Positions 1 to 9,800 of a stretch of DNA of 64,000 bases are shown here, piece by piece. The notes under the pieces were generated by a model. It was not told the DNA's origin, did not search any database, and saw only the letters and a list, made by a program, of their open reading frames with translations. The position numbers were made by a program, and so were the translations under genes. The stretch spans positions 248,001 through 312,000 of the forward strand of contig JAIXYQ010000015.1 in the NCBI GenBank assembly GCA_027490145.1. Reading direction: 5' to 3'. The stretch comes from Planctomycetaceae bacterium. Its GTDB lineage: Bacteria; Planctomycetota; Phycisphaerae; Phycisphaerales; SM1A02. Within the stretch, counting starts at the first letter, position 1, and each line of letters starts with the position of its first letter.

Positions 1-688
1 CCCAGATTTCGATGCCGTCGTCGACGTTGTTGTAGATCTCGATGTGGTCGATGACGGTTTCCTTGCCGATGCCGCCCAGCGACAGGCCGTTGAGCTCGTT
101 GCCAAGGCCGATCACCTTGCCGCCGTAGCGGAGGCTGACGTAGGAGAAGGTGCCGCTCGAGTCGAGGTCGTCACCGCCGCCGTAGATCACGTTCGGGTCG
201 GTGGACGACGAGCCCGTCAGGCCTTCCATCTGGGCGAAGTTCGCCGCGCTGGGGGCTGCGGTGTTGGTCGACGCGGCGCCGTTGCCGTACTTGCCGACGT
301 AGGCGCGGCCCATGACCGTCAGGTTGCCCCACTCGTTCATCGCCACGCGGGCGGTACCGGTCTTGGGGTTGCCGGCCGTCCAGGTGGCGACGTCGGCCTT
401 CGACGTGAAGATGATCGGCAGGTCGTTGGTGCCGTTGGCGACGATGCGGGCGCCGCGGCAGATCGCGAGCGAACCACCGAGGTTGGTGGTGCTGGCGATC
501 ACGGTGCCGGGCTGAATGGTCAGCGTGGCGCCGGGCAGCACGTAGATCTGGGTCTGGAGGTTGTAGGTGTTGTCAGCGGTCCAGGTGGTCGAGGTCGAAA
601 TGTTCTGGCTGACCAGGACTTCGGCCGCGCTGGCGGCGCCGGCCACGAGCATGGTCGCGGCGAGGCACGAGGCGTTCATGAGCTTCAT
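1..688 (-). CDS. Secreted beta-helix-like protein, C-terminus cut off by window edge
   Basis: The reverse strand reads without a stop from an ATG at 688 to the window edge, giving 229 residues of an unfinished protein. The first ~21 residues (MKLMNASCLA.. ending AGAASA) are a signal peptide with an AxA cleavage site. The mature part has the S-T-T-W-T-A-D-N-T-Y-N-L, LPGATLTIQPGT and GTNDLPIIFTS phrases typical of secreted planctomycete and Bacteroidetes surface proteins with a right-handed parallel beta-helix, and later SLRYGG and IEIYNN-DDGIE turns that fit that fold. The start is supported by AGAAAGG about 10 nt upstream. No enzyme motif is visible, so the substrate is unknown. The tail that would show the sorting signal lies outside the window. 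Confidence 0.85.
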   Translation of the reverse strand, partial: MKLMNASCLAATMLVAGAASAAEVLVSQNISTSTTWTADNTYNLQTQIYVLPGATLTIQPGTVIASTTNLGGSLAICRGARIVANGTNDLPIIFTSKADVATWTAGNPKTGTARVAMNEWGNLTVMGRAYVGKYGNGAASTNTAAPSAANFAQMEGLTGSSSTDPNVIYGGGDDLDSSGTFSYVSLRYGGKVIGLGNELNGLSLGGIGKETVIDHIEIYNNVDDGIEIW

Positions 689-816
689 GTCAGAGACCTT
701 TCTTGGGGTTGGAAAAACGAAACGAGTGCGTCGATGGTGAACTACGAAGGGGAAATGCCTTGGCCCCTTCGGGACCGAGGCGACGACTCGGGCTTGGTTC
801 CTGCCTAGACCAGGTT

Positions 817-836
817 CCTCGGCGCCCGCACCGAGG
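817..836. other. Hairpin in the 689-1027 intergenic stretch
   Basis: CCTCGG (817-822) pairs with CCGAGG (831-836) around an 8-nt loop. It lies in the 339-bp gap between two divergent genes, so it is more likely part of the long 5' leader of the gene starting at 688 than a terminator. Apart from this and the hairpin at 1004-1024 I see no gene or clear promoter in 689-1027. Confidence 0.4.
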
Positions 837-1003
837 AGCAGAAAACTAAGTCGTGCGCGTGTTAAGTCGAGTGAGCGAGTCGTTAGGAATCCGTGTGGAT
901 GCCGGGGGCCACACCTGCCGCCACAAGCGACCACCGGGCCGATGAGCGATCAACACCGCGCCTTCGCGTTTTCTGAACGCTTCCTTCACAATGCGATCGC
1001 GCG

Positions 1004-1024
1004 GGTGGGGTAATCCTCCCCACC
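1004..1024 (+). promoter_or_regulatory. Inverted repeat abutting a start codon
   Basis: GGTGGGG (1004-1010) and CCCCACC (1018-1024) form a perfect 7-bp inverted repeat with a 7-nt AT-richer loop (TAATCCT), ending 3 nt before the ATG at 1028. It could be an operator or an mRNA hairpin covering the start region. There is no Shine-Dalgarno sequence for this gene. Confidence 0.4.
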
Positions 1025-1027
1025 TCG

Positions 1028-2068
1028 ATGACGAATCCTTGGTTCATCCTGCTGGCCTTCATTGCCGTCAACGCGCCGGCGATGGTCGCGCTGGCGCAGG
1101 ATCCGGCACCGGCGCCCATCGTGCCGCCTCCGCCGCTCACGCCATTGCCCGCGGGGAGCGGGGTTGAACCGCTTCCGCCGGATGCCGAGCCACCTGTTCC
1201 GGAAGCGCCTCCGAAGCCGACGAAGGGCAAGCCCGCTCCGCCGCCACCCGTGATCCGCCCGCCCGGCGAGGAGGGCAAGGCCAGCACCCCGCTGCCGCCC
1301 AAGGCGATTGAAGTTCCGCCAGCCGTGCAGCGTGAGGGTGATCGGCCGAGTCGGGTGTACCTGCAGACCGGGGCGGGTGTTTCGATCATTCCTGACCTGA
1401 CGCTCAAGGGATTCCCGCCGACTGACTTCGGAGCCATCAGCGAGATCGGCTTTTCTTCGGGCTCGCTCGCAACGGATGTGGGGGTCGCGTGGTCGTTGCT
1501 GGTGGGGTTCCGCCTCTCGGAGCGCGTGGCGATCGAAGTGGAGTCGGGCTACACGACCAACAACATCAGCGGGTTCTCTGGATCGACCGCTGAACTGGCC
1601 GGATCACCTCCCACCCAGGTCCCGGGCACATTCCTATCGACCCAGGACGGCACGCTGTCGATGATCCCGATCTTCTGCAACGTCTCGTGGGAGCTGCCCC
1701 TGCTCGAGAGGCGCCCGGGCCGCGACGAAAGCGGTTTGTCGCTGCGCCTCGCTGGAGGCTTCGGGGCGACCCAACTCGATCTGACCATGCAGAGGCTCTT
1801 GGTCGTGTCCACAGCGCCGGTCGATGGCCAGACCTTCGGGATTGACGGTACGAGCTGGCAGATCGCCGGGCAGTTCCGGGCCGATTTGCTCTGGAACCTC
1901 TCCTCAAACGTCGACCTCGGGGTGTCTTGGCGCCTCATGTACATGGGTGCGCCGACGTTCGATGGGATCACCTTTGCGGACAGTGCTGACTTCGAGTCTG
2001 CGGGTGATTTTGCCTTCAGCGACACCTGGGCCCAGTCGATCCAAGGGTCGCTCAACTTCCGGTTCTGA
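1028..2068 (+). CDS. Outer-membrane beta-barrel protein with proline-rich periplasmic segment
   Basis: The 346-residue product has a signal peptide (MTNPWFILLAFIAVNAPAMVALAQ), then a ~75-residue linker extremely rich in Pro (PAPAPIVPPPP, PPKPTKGKP, KPAPPPP), then from about residue 110 a beta-rich domain of alternating hydrophobic residues ending in LNFRF. A C-terminal Phe after a last amphipathic strand is the usual recognition signal for insertion by BamA. The linker could span periplasm or peptidoglycan, which is inference. It is followed 12 bp later by a shorter paralogue and is probably co-transcribed with it. The ligand or pore function is not visible. No Shine-Dalgarno; an inverted repeat sits directly before the start. 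Confidence 0.8.
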   Translation: MTNPWFILLAFIAVNAPAMVALAQDPAPAPIVPPPPLTPLPAGSGVEPLPPDAEPPVPEAPPKPTKGKPAPPPPVIRPPGEEGKASTPLPPKAIEVPPAVQREGDRPSRVYLQTGAGVSIIPDLTLKGFPPTDFGAISEIGFSSGSLATDVGVAWSLLVGFRLSERVAIEVESGYTTNNISGFSGSTAELAGSPPTQVPGTFLSTQDGTLSMIPIFCNVSWELPLLERRPGRDESGLSLRLAGGFGATQLDLTMQRLLVVSTAPVDGQTFGIDGTSWQIAGQFRADLLWNLSSNVDLGVSWRLMYMGAPTFDGITFADSADFESAGDFAFSDTWAQSIQGSLNFRF

Positions 2069-2080
2069 CGCGAGGTGACC

Positions 2081-2923
2081 ATGACCCATGTCTGCACGGC
2101 AATCTCCGTCCTCGCCACCCTCGTTGCGGCAGTCGTGGCCCAGGCCCAATCGACGGTCGGCACCGATGCGCCCCAAGCGCCCGTGCTCGCGCCGGCGTCG
2201 GCGCAGGAGTTCGCCAATCGCGTCTACATCGGGACCTCGCTCGGAGCGGCCTTCCTGCCCAAGCTGAAGGTGAGCGACGAGTTCGAGACCGAGGCGGCGT
2301 ACGGCTTGAGCGATGTCGGGCTGTCCACCGATGTCGGTGCCGCGTTCAACATCAGCCTCGGCATCCATGCCACGGAGAACCTCTCGCTCGAAGTCCAGAC
2401 GGGCTTGACGTGGGTCGGCTTCGGCGGCGCGAGCGGCGAGCTCTCCTACCTGCAGCGCGTCGGTGACCCCACGCCGAGCTTCGATGCCACGCTGTCCGGA
2501 GGCAGCGGATCGTTCCTGCAGGTGCCGGTGATGGCCAACGCCACCTGGCGCATCCCGCTCTCCAAGCGAGCCCCCGGCACGGATGACATGTCGGTCGGGT
2601 TGATCCTCGGCGGTGGCTTCGGTGCGATCAACAACGGTGCCGACATCTCGGACATCACTGTGGCGCCCATCGGCGGCGCGGTGCCCAACTACACGATGTC
2701 GATCAACGGCAACGGATGGTCCTGGGCCGCGCAGGCGCGGGTCGGGCTGGACATCGCGCTCTCAAGCCGTGTGAGCCTGGGCATCGAGTACCGGTTGATC
2801 GGACTGAATGAGGCTGACCTTGGCACGGCCGACTTCAGCGAGGACCTGGATCGCTTCACCGACATCACGATCGAGACGTTCATCGAGCAGACGATTTCGG
2901 CCACGCTCGAATTCCGCTTCTGA
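2081..2923 (+). CDS. Outer-membrane beta-barrel protein, paralogue of the preceding gene
   Basis: The 280-residue product has a signal peptide (THVCTAISVLATLVAAVVAQAQ), a short linker, and then a barrel domain that matches the upstream gene motif by motif: VYIGTSLGAAFLP against VYLQTGAGVSIIP, STDVGAAFNISLG against ATDVGVAWSLLVG, LSLEVQTGLT against VAIEVESGYT, and TLEFRF against SLNFRF at the C-terminus. It lacks the Pro-rich segment. ATG 2081 is preferred over GTG 2075 because GAGGT lies 5 nt upstream of the ATG. The pair probably arose by tandem duplication. Role unknown; porin-like or structural. Confidence 0.8.
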   Translation: MTHVCTAISVLATLVAAVVAQAQSTVGTDAPQAPVLAPASAQEFANRVYIGTSLGAAFLPKLKVSDEFETEAAYGLSDVGLSTDVGAAFNISLGIHATENLSLEVQTGLTWVGFGGASGELSYLQRVGDPTPSFDATLSGGSGSFLQVPVMANATWRIPLSKRAPGTDDMSVGLILGGGFGAINNGADISDITVAPIGGAVPNYTMSINGNGWSWAAQARVGLDIALSSRVSLGIEYRLIGLNEADLGTADFSEDLDRFTDITIETFIEQTISATLEFRF

Positions 2924-2956
2924 GAGCGGCGCCCTGAGTGACCCGCGCCAGCGCCG

Positions 2957-3970
2957 TCAATCCCGGTGCTGCTGGTGGCACGCCTTGCAACTGGCCCCGA
3001 GCAACGCCAACGAAGCGTCAGCTCGTAGGTTGAGCGCTGCACGGTCGGGCACCGATGCATCCATGGCCTCCAGGAGTCCTTCCAGGCGCGCCGCGGCGAG
3101 CCCCTCGCGCACGAGCCACTCGCGCACCGTGGCGCGCTGGGACTCAGGCACGTCCTTGAGCTGCGCATCGTCATCGAGCAGCCGGTAGAGGTCGGCCAGC
3201 CTGCCCGCATCGGCGAGCGGCGCCAGGTCAGGATGATCCGGAGGCGCTCGCCAGCCCGACTTCTGGGCAAGCTTGAGCCTGTCGTGCACCTCGTCGATCT
3301 CGACCATCGCAGCCACGAGCGAACTCGGCACCGTGCGCTCCGGGAAGTCGGCACGCGCGGCATCGATGACGGCTGCAGTGAGCGGCGCCGCCTTGGCGGT
3401 GCACTGCCAGAGCCCGGTGTAGCCGGCAGCGGTGCCCGACACCTTCATGCGCGCGGCAGCCTGCGCCGGCGTGAGCCAGCCGAGGGACACCGCGATCGCC
3501 GCGGATGCACCCGCGCTGCGGTGCTTGCCGTGATGGCAGTGGATGTAGATCGGTCTTGGCAGATCGCGCACGGCGCGGGCCAACTCGACCTTGCGCGCAT
3601 CATCGAAGCCGTCGTAGCCGATCGGCAGGTGCACGTAGCGCATACCTCGCTCGCGCGCCCGATCGAGATCAGGCAGCGCGCCATCGACTGACAGGATCGT
3701 GCGCACGCCGAGTGACTTCAGCGAGTCGAAGCCGGCGTCGCCTTCCGGTACCGAGCCGGACCACACATCGGCATGGAACGCCACGAGATTGTGCAGGCCG
3801 GGAGCATCGATGGGTGCCTTGGCATCGATGGTCGGCGGTGCGAGCGGTTCGGCTGTGACCATGCCAGCAGGTGCCGGCGATTCCGGGGGCGGTGTCGCGC
3901 CGTTGGATGGCCGGGATGCGCCGCTGACCAAGGGCGCCAAGAGACATGCGATCACCGCACGGACCAGCAT
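2957..3970 (-). CDS. Periplasmic tyrosine/dual-specificity phosphatase with C-terminal cytochrome c'-like haem motif
   Basis: The 337-residue product begins with a signal peptide (MLVRAVIACLLAPLVSGASR) and a Pro-rich linker. Residues ~55-200 resemble cysteine phosphatases: HLPIGYDGFD, then HCHHGKHRSAG with the C-X5-R signature (Cys145, Arg151). Residues ~215-337 are predicted helical and end in ASCKACHQQHRD, a CXXCH haem-c attachment motif close to the C-terminus, as in class II cytochromes c'. Together they suggest an exported, haem-linked phosphatase; the coupling is inference. ATG 3970 is chosen over an upstream in-frame ATG because it opens the signal peptide, and TACCTT (minus strand, 3977-3982) lies 6 nt before it. 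Divergent from the efflux operon. Confidence 0.75.
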   Translation of the reverse strand: MLVRAVIACLLAPLVSGASRPSNGATPPPESPAPAGMVTAEPLAPPTIDAKAPIDAPGLHNLVAFHADVWSGSVPEGDAGFDSLKSLGVRTILSVDGALPDLDRARERGMRYVHLPIGYDGFDDARKVELARAVRDLPRPIYIHCHHGKHRSAGASAAIAVSLGWLTPAQAAARMKVSGTAAGYTGLWQCTAKAAPLTAAVIDAARADFPERTVPSSLVAAMVEIDEVHDRLKLAQKSGWRAPPDHPDLAPLADAGRLADLYRLLDDDAQLKDVPESQRATVREWLVREGLAAARLEGLLEAMDASVPDRAALNLRADASLALLGASCKACHQQHRD

Positions 3971-4029
3971 TCGTGAAAGGTACCCTCGGGTCGGGTCGAC
4001 TCGGGGGCGCGGTAGGATCCCCGACCCCC

Positions 4030-5589
4030 ATGCTGCGTGCACGCCCGCCCCATCTGTTTGCGCTCTCGGCATGCCTGGCCGGCTGCATGATGGGGCCTGA
4101 TGCGCCCAGGCTGGAGCCGGCCGACGGGGGGATCGCCGACCGCGACGGCTGGTCGCCCGCAGCGCTGACCGCCGAGGAGGCCGAGGCTGCGCGCAGGGCC
4201 GCCGCGGCCTCGGGCGAGCAGGACATCGTCACTTGGTGGACCCGCTTCCAGGATCCCGTGCTCGACCGGCTCATCGCGCGCGCCGACCGCACGAACGCTG
4301 ACCTGGGCCAGGCGATTTCGCGCGTGCGCGTGGCGCAGGCGCAGCTGGGCGTCGCCGAGGCCGAGCTGTGGCCCGACATCGCGGCCGGTGCGAACTATGA
4401 CCGCATCAAGCAGAACTTCTCGCAGCTCGCCGCGCAGGGCGTCGATACGGAGCCCTATTCGGTCTGGGCGTATGGCCTTGCGATGGGCAGCTGGGAAATC
4501 GATCTCTGGGGGCGCATCCGGCGCTTGATCGAGGCAGCCAACCAGGATCTGCGCGCGGGTGTTGATGACCTTCGCGCGGCGATCGTGTCCGTGCGTGCCG
4601 GCGTGGCCACGACCTACATGGAGCTGCGCACGCTCGAGGCGCGCATGGTCGCACTCGAGTCGAGCGTGTCGGCCATGGAGCAGACGCTGGACCTGGTGTC
4701 GCGGCGGTTCGCGGCAGGCACCACCACGCAACTCGAGGTCAATCGCGCGCAGGCGAACCTGCAGGCCGAGGCGGCGCAGCTCCCCGGGCTGCGATCGTCG
4801 TACGCCCAGGCGCTCGGCCAGATGGCGCAGCTCTGCGGCACGACCGTCGATGAGGTTGCGAAGGAGCTCGGTCAGGGTGCGATTCCCGCGGCTCCGGTGG
4901 CGATCGATGCAGGGATCCCCGCGGTGCTGCTCGAGCGCCGCCCGGATCTTCGCGCCGCCGCCGAGCGGTACTCGGCCGCCGTGTCGCGCATCGGCGCGGC
5001 CGAAGCGTCGAAGTGGCCCACGCTGTCGCTCAGCGGCAACTTCTACATCTCGGCCACCGACTTCTCCGGGCTTGGCGACTGGGCCAACCGTGCCTATTCC
5101 TTCGGCCCCTCGCTGACGGTTCCCGTCTTCACCGCCGGCCGCATCGACGCACAGATCGCGTCGGCCCGCGCCCAGGCGGAACTCGCCTTCAACGCCTGGC
5201 GGAGCGTGCTCGTGCGTGCAGTGGCCGAGGTGGATTCATCGATCGCGGGTGCGGTGCTCGCGGCGGAGTCGCGTGACCGCTTTGGACGTGCGCTCCTCAG
5301 CGCGGCCGACACGGAACGCCTCGGCCGCATGCAGTATGCGCAGGGCACGATCACGCTGGACCATCTGCTCGACCTGCAGGACGAGCTGTATTCGGTCCAG
5401 GATGCGGAAGCCCAGGCTCGTGGCCTGGCCGCACAGTCCGCCGTGGCGCTCTACCGCGCGCTCGGGGGCGGATGGCAGGACGTCGCGCCGCTCCAGGACG
5501 ATCCGATGAAGGACGCCGCTTCCGCGACGGCCTCGAGCCCCGCTGGTGCAGCATCGCGCGATCCGAGCGCAGCAAGGGAATCACGATGA
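4030..5589 (+). CDS. TolC/OprM-type outer-membrane efflux lipoprotein
   Basis: The 519-residue product starts with a lipoprotein signal (LFALSACLAGC, lipid-attachment Cys near residue 18), fitting the NodT/OprM branch of TolC-like channels. The body shows the duplicated helical-hairpin pattern: DPVLDRLIARADRTNADLG, RVAQAQLGVAEAELWP, RRFAAGTTTQLEVNRAQANL, RPDLRAAAERYSAA and RIGAAEASKWPTLSLSG, then ARAQAELAFNAWRS and DRFGRALL. It is the outer-membrane exit duct of the tripartite pump encoded with the next two genes, overlapping the next start by ATGA. The start has no Shine-Dalgarno; TAGGAT (4013-4018) ends 11 nt before it. Confidence 0.93.
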   Translation: MLRARPPHLFALSACLAGCMMGPDAPRLEPADGGIADRDGWSPAALTAEEAEAARRAAAASGEQDIVTWWTRFQDPVLDRLIARADRTNADLGQAISRVRVAQAQLGVAEAELWPDIAAGANYDRIKQNFSQLAAQGVDTEPYSVWAYGLAMGSWEIDLWGRIRRLIEAANQDLRAGVDDLRAAIVSVRAGVATTYMELRTLEARMVALESSVSAMEQTLDLVSRRFAAGTTTQLEVNRAQANLQAEAAQLPGLRSSYAQALGQMAQLCGTTVDEVAKELGQGAIPAAPVAIDAGIPAVLLERRPDLRAAAERYSAAVSRIGAAEASKWPTLSLSGNFYISATDFSGLGDWANRAYSFGPSLTVPVFTAGRIDAQIASARAQAELAFNAWRSVLVRAVAEVDSSIAGAVLAAESRDRFGRALLSAADTERLGRMQYAQGTITLDHLLDLQDELYSVQDAEAQARGLAAQSAVALYRALGGGWQDVAPLQDDPMKDAASATASSPAGAASRDPSAARESR

Positions 5590-6875
5590 CCCGGACCATC
5601 CATGCGGGAGCGTTGTCGCTCGTCACGCTCCTTGCGGCCTCGTGCGGGCAGGCCCCGCAGCCCCCGGCAGCGCCGCCGATCACGGTCCGCACGATGGTGA
5701 TCGAGCCACGGGACGTACCGGTCGAGGTGACGTTCCCGGCCACGATCGACTCGCCGCGCACCGTCGAGGTCGCGGCACGCGTGCCGGGGTGGCTGCAGGC
5801 GCAGCCGATGGCCGATGGGTCGATGGTGAAGCCGGGCGATGTGCTCTACCAGGTGGATCCATCGCAGTACCGCATCCAGCTCGATGCCGCGAACGCCCGC
5901 GTGAAGCAGGCGATTGCCCAAGAGCAGGCTGCGCGCGCGCAAGCCGAGGGTGCGCAGGCAGCTCTTGTGCTCGCCCAATCGACGTTCGAGCGCAACAAGG
6001 GCCTGGTCGACAGCGGGGCGATCAGCAAGGAACGATGGGACCAAGTGACGGCCGACCTCGCCCGCTCGAAGGCGACCGCCGACCAGGCCGCCGCCGACAT
6101 CGCGCTCGCGCAGGCGAACCAAGCCAGTGCTCGCGCCGATGCGGAGAACGCGCAGCTGAAGCTCTCGTGGTGCACCGTGGCGAGCCCGATGGACGGACAG
6201 CTCGGAGCGAGCAAGGCCGACGTGGGATCGCTCGTGGGCGAGGCCAGCACGCAGGTGCTCAACACGATCGTGCAGGTCGATCCCCTGTGGGCGGGATTCA
6301 AGCCGAGCGCACGCGTGCTGCCGGCGATCGTCGGCGCGCGTGACCGCGGCACGCTGACGGCGCGCGTGGAGCTGCCCGGCGCGATCACGACCGCGCGGCC
6401 CGGCATGCCGATCGGCCTGACCGATTCGGCACCGCGCGCCGAGGGGAAGTTGGTGTTCCTCGACAACCAGGTCGGGCAGACGACCGACACGCTGCTGCTG
6501 CGGGTCGAGTTCCCCAACGGCGCTGGCCAGTTCCGACCCGGCGGCTATGCACAGGTCACGCTGGGCCTTGGCATGCAACGGGGTGCCATCGTGGTGCCCA
6601 AGAGCGCGACCTTCGCGCGCCAGACCGAGTTGCTCGTCTGGGTGCTGGGTGACGACGGCACCGTCCAGAGCGTGACGATCGATCCGCTCGCGGCCTGGAA
6701 CAACGACGTCATCGTCGAGTCCGGACTCAAGGCCGGCCAGCGGATCGTGGTCGAAGGCCTGGCGAAGCTCCGCCCGGGGATCTCGGTCAAGGACCTGGGA
6801 GCACCCGCGCCCGCCGCCACGCCCGCTGCGGCCGACGATGCCGCGCCCGCCGCCACCGGCGCATCGGGGACCTGA
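5586..6875 (+). CDS. RND efflux periplasmic adaptor (membrane fusion protein), lipoprotein
   Basis: The 429-residue product has a lipoprotein signal ending LLAASCG. Its domains are in the usual order: lipoyl half (VEVAARVPGWLQ, GSMVKPGDVLYQVDPSQY), alpha-helical hairpin (~residues 90-160, Ala/Gln/Glu rich, QAALVLAQSTFERNKGLVDSG), second lipoyl half (CTVASPMDGQLG), beta-barrel (VDPLWAGFKPS) and membrane-proximal domain. It bridges the inner-membrane pump and the TolC duct. Its ATG overlaps the stop of the TolC gene (ATGA) with AAGGGA upstream, so the genes are translationally coupled. The C-terminus is an Ala/Pro-rich tail. Confidence 0.93.
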   Translation: MTRTIHAGALSLVTLLAASCGQAPQPPAAPPITVRTMVIEPRDVPVEVTFPATIDSPRTVEVAARVPGWLQAQPMADGSMVKPGDVLYQVDPSQYRIQLDAANARVKQAIAQEQAARAQAEGAQAALVLAQSTFERNKGLVDSGAISKERWDQVTADLARSKATADQAAADIALAQANQASARADAENAQLKLSWCTVASPMDGQLGASKADVGSLVGEASTQVLNTIVQVDPLWAGFKPSARVLPAIVGARDRGTLTARVELPGAITTARPGMPIGLTDSAPRAEGKLVFLDNQVGQTTDTLLLRVEFPNGAGQFRPGGYAQVTLGLGMQRGAIVVPKSATFARQTELLVWVLGDDGTVQSVTIDPLAAWNNDVIVESGLKAGQRIVVEGLAKLRPGISVKDLGAPAPAATPAAADDAAPAATGASGT

Positions 6876-6881
6876 CGCGCC

Positions 6882-9800
6882 ATGTACCGCTTCTTCATCG
6901 AGCGACCGATCTTCTCGACGGTCATCGCCCTGGTGATGACCCTCTCGGGCGCCGTCTGCGCCTGGATCCTGCCGATCGCGCAGTACCCGTCGATCGTCCC
7001 CCCCACGGTGCAGGTGACGGCGACCTACAACGGCGCCGATGCCGCCACGGTGGCGCAGGTCGTCACCCTGCCGCTCGAGCAGCAGATCAACGGCGTCGAG
7101 GGCATGCTGTACCTGTCGTCGACCTCGACCAACGCAGGCGTCAGCACGATCACCGTGACCTTCGAGGTCGGCCATGACCTCGACATCGCCGCGGTCGACG
7201 TGCTCACGCGCGTGAACCAGGCGATCCCGATGCTGCCCGAGTCGGTGCAGCGCGTGGGCGTGAACATCGCCAAGCAGTCGACCAACCTCACCGCCGTGGT
7301 CAGCCTCGAGTCGCCCGACGGCCGCTACGACAGCTCGTTCCTCTCGAACTACGCCAACATCACCGTCGAGCCGGTCGTCGCGCGCGTCGACGGTGTGGGC
7401 AGCACGACGGTCTTCGGCCTGCAGCAGTACGCCATGCGCGTCTGGCTCGACCCGGACCGCCTGTCGCAGCTGGGGCTCTCGCCGATGGACGTCTACGCGG
7501 CGATCAAGGACCAGAACGACCAGTCGTCGCTGGGGTCGCTCGGGCTGGAGCCGTCGATCGGCAAGCCGTCGATGACCCTGTCGATCCAGGCGAAGGGGCG
7601 GCTCGTCGACCCGCAGGAGTTCGGGGACATCGTGGTGCGCGCGGAGCGCGACGGCGGGCTCGTCCGCGTGCGCGACGTGGCCGAGCTCGATCTGGGCTCG
7701 TATCAGTACACGAGCACCTCGGCGCTCAACGGCGGCCCGACCGCGACGATCGGCGTGTACCAGCTGCCGACCGCGAACGCCTTCGACGTGATCGAGTCCG
7801 TGCGGCGCGAGCTGGACCGCCTGTCGGAGCAGTTCCCGCCGGGCCTGCGCTACCGCGTGACCTACGACACCACGCTCTTCGTCGAGGCATCGCTCGACGA
7901 CCTCGTCAAGACGCTCATCGAGGCGGGCGTCCTGGTGCTGGTCACGATCTTCATCTTCCTGCAGAGCTTCCGGGCCACGCTCATCCCGATGATCGCGATC
8001 CCGGTGTCCATCATCGGCACGTTCGCGATGATGGCGATCTTCGGCTTCTCGATCAACACGCTGACGCTGCTGGGCCTCGTGCTCGCGATCGGCCTGGTCG
8101 TGGACGACTCGATCATCGTGGTGGAGAACGTCTACCGGCAGCTCGAGTCGGGGGTGAAGGATCCCCGCGAGGCGGCGGTGCGTGCGATGCAGGAGGTCGG
8201 CGGGCCGATCGTGGCCACGAGCTCGGTGCTGCTGGCGGTCTTCATCCCGGCGGCGCTCATGCCCGGCATCACGGGCCAGCTCTACAACCAGTTCGCACTG
8301 ACGATCGCGTTCTCGATCGCCTTCAGCGCGATCAACTCGCTCACCCTCTCGCCGGCGCTCTGCGCGGTCTTCCTGCGCCACGGCGAGCCCAGCACCTTCC
8401 GCCCGTTCGTGCTGTTCAACCGAGGATTCGACTGGCTCAGCGACCACTACGCGCGATTGGTCCAATGGCTCTGCCGGCACTGGTACGCGGTCGTCGCCTG
8501 CTTCCTGGTGGGCTGCTTGGGGGTCTGGCACTACTTCCGCGTGGTGCCGACCTCGTTCGTGCCCAACGAGGACCAGGGCGCGTACTTCGTGCTCTACCAG
8601 CTGCCGCCGGGGTCGAGCCTCCTGCGCACGCAGGAGGTCTCCAACCGCATCCAGGAGATCGTGCGTCGCGACGAGGCGGTGGCCGATGCCATCCAGATCA
8701 ATGGCCTGAACTTCCTCACGGGCTCGCTGTCGACCAATGCCGGCGTCGTGATCGTCACGCTGAAGCCGTGGGACGAGCGCGATCCGGCCACCGAGAACGT
8801 GCGGTCGATCATCATGCGCGCGGCCCCCGACCTGCGGTCGCTGCCCGAGGCGACCGTCCTTCCCGCGCCGCCGCCACCGATCCCGGGCCTCGGCGCCGTG
8901 GGTGGCTGGCAGCTCCAGCTCGAGGCGCTCGCGGGCCAGGACTTCGATGCGCTCGCCGAGGTCGCCGATGCGTTCCTCGCCGAGGCGGCCACGCGCCCTG
9001 AGCTCAGCGGTCTCAACACGCCGTTCACCAACGCGGTGCCCATGATCACGCTCGAGATCGACCGTACGCGCGTGTACGCGCTCGGTCTCGACATGGGCAC
9101 GGTCTTCGACACGCTCGGCACCACCATGGGCCAGGCGTTCGTCAACAACTACAACCAGTTCGGCCAGGTCTACAACGTGATGGTGCAGGCGCAGCCCGGC
9201 AGCCGCATGGATGTCCCGGACATCATGGGCCTGCGCGTGCGCAACGCCTCGGGCGAGATGGTGCCGTTCACGAGCTTCTCGCGGCCCGTGCTGAAGGCCG
9301 GCACCGACAACGCCTCGCACTACAACCTCTACAACACCGTGCAGGTGAACGGCCAGACCGCCGCCGGCTTCGGCTCGGGCGACGCGATCAAGGCGATCGA
9401 CGAGGTGGCCCAGGCCACGCTGCCCGAGGGCTTCTCGTACGAGTGGACCGGCACGACCTTCCAGGAGATCGAGGCCAGCGGCCTGGCGCCGGTCATCTTC
9501 GGCATGGCGCTCGTGGCGGTGTTCCTGCTGCTGGCCGCGCTCTACGAGAGCTGGGTGCTGCCGTTCAACGTACTGCTCGCGGTGGCGTTCGCCGTGCTGT
9601 TCGCGCTCATCGCGCTGCACTGGACCGGGCGCTCGCTCGATGTGTACGCGCAGATCGGTCTCGTCATGCTCGTCGGACTCGCCGCCAAGAACGCGATCCT
9701 CATCGTCGAGTTCGCGAAGGTGCGTGCCGACGGCGGCGAGAGCCCGCTGCAGGCGGCCAGCGAGGCATCGCGCCTGCGCCTGCGCCCGATCATGATGACG

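Noticed and set aside
3946-4029. In-frame upstream extension of the TolC gene
   Set aside because: It would place ~28 residues before the lipoprotein signal; ATG 4030 begins the signal directly.
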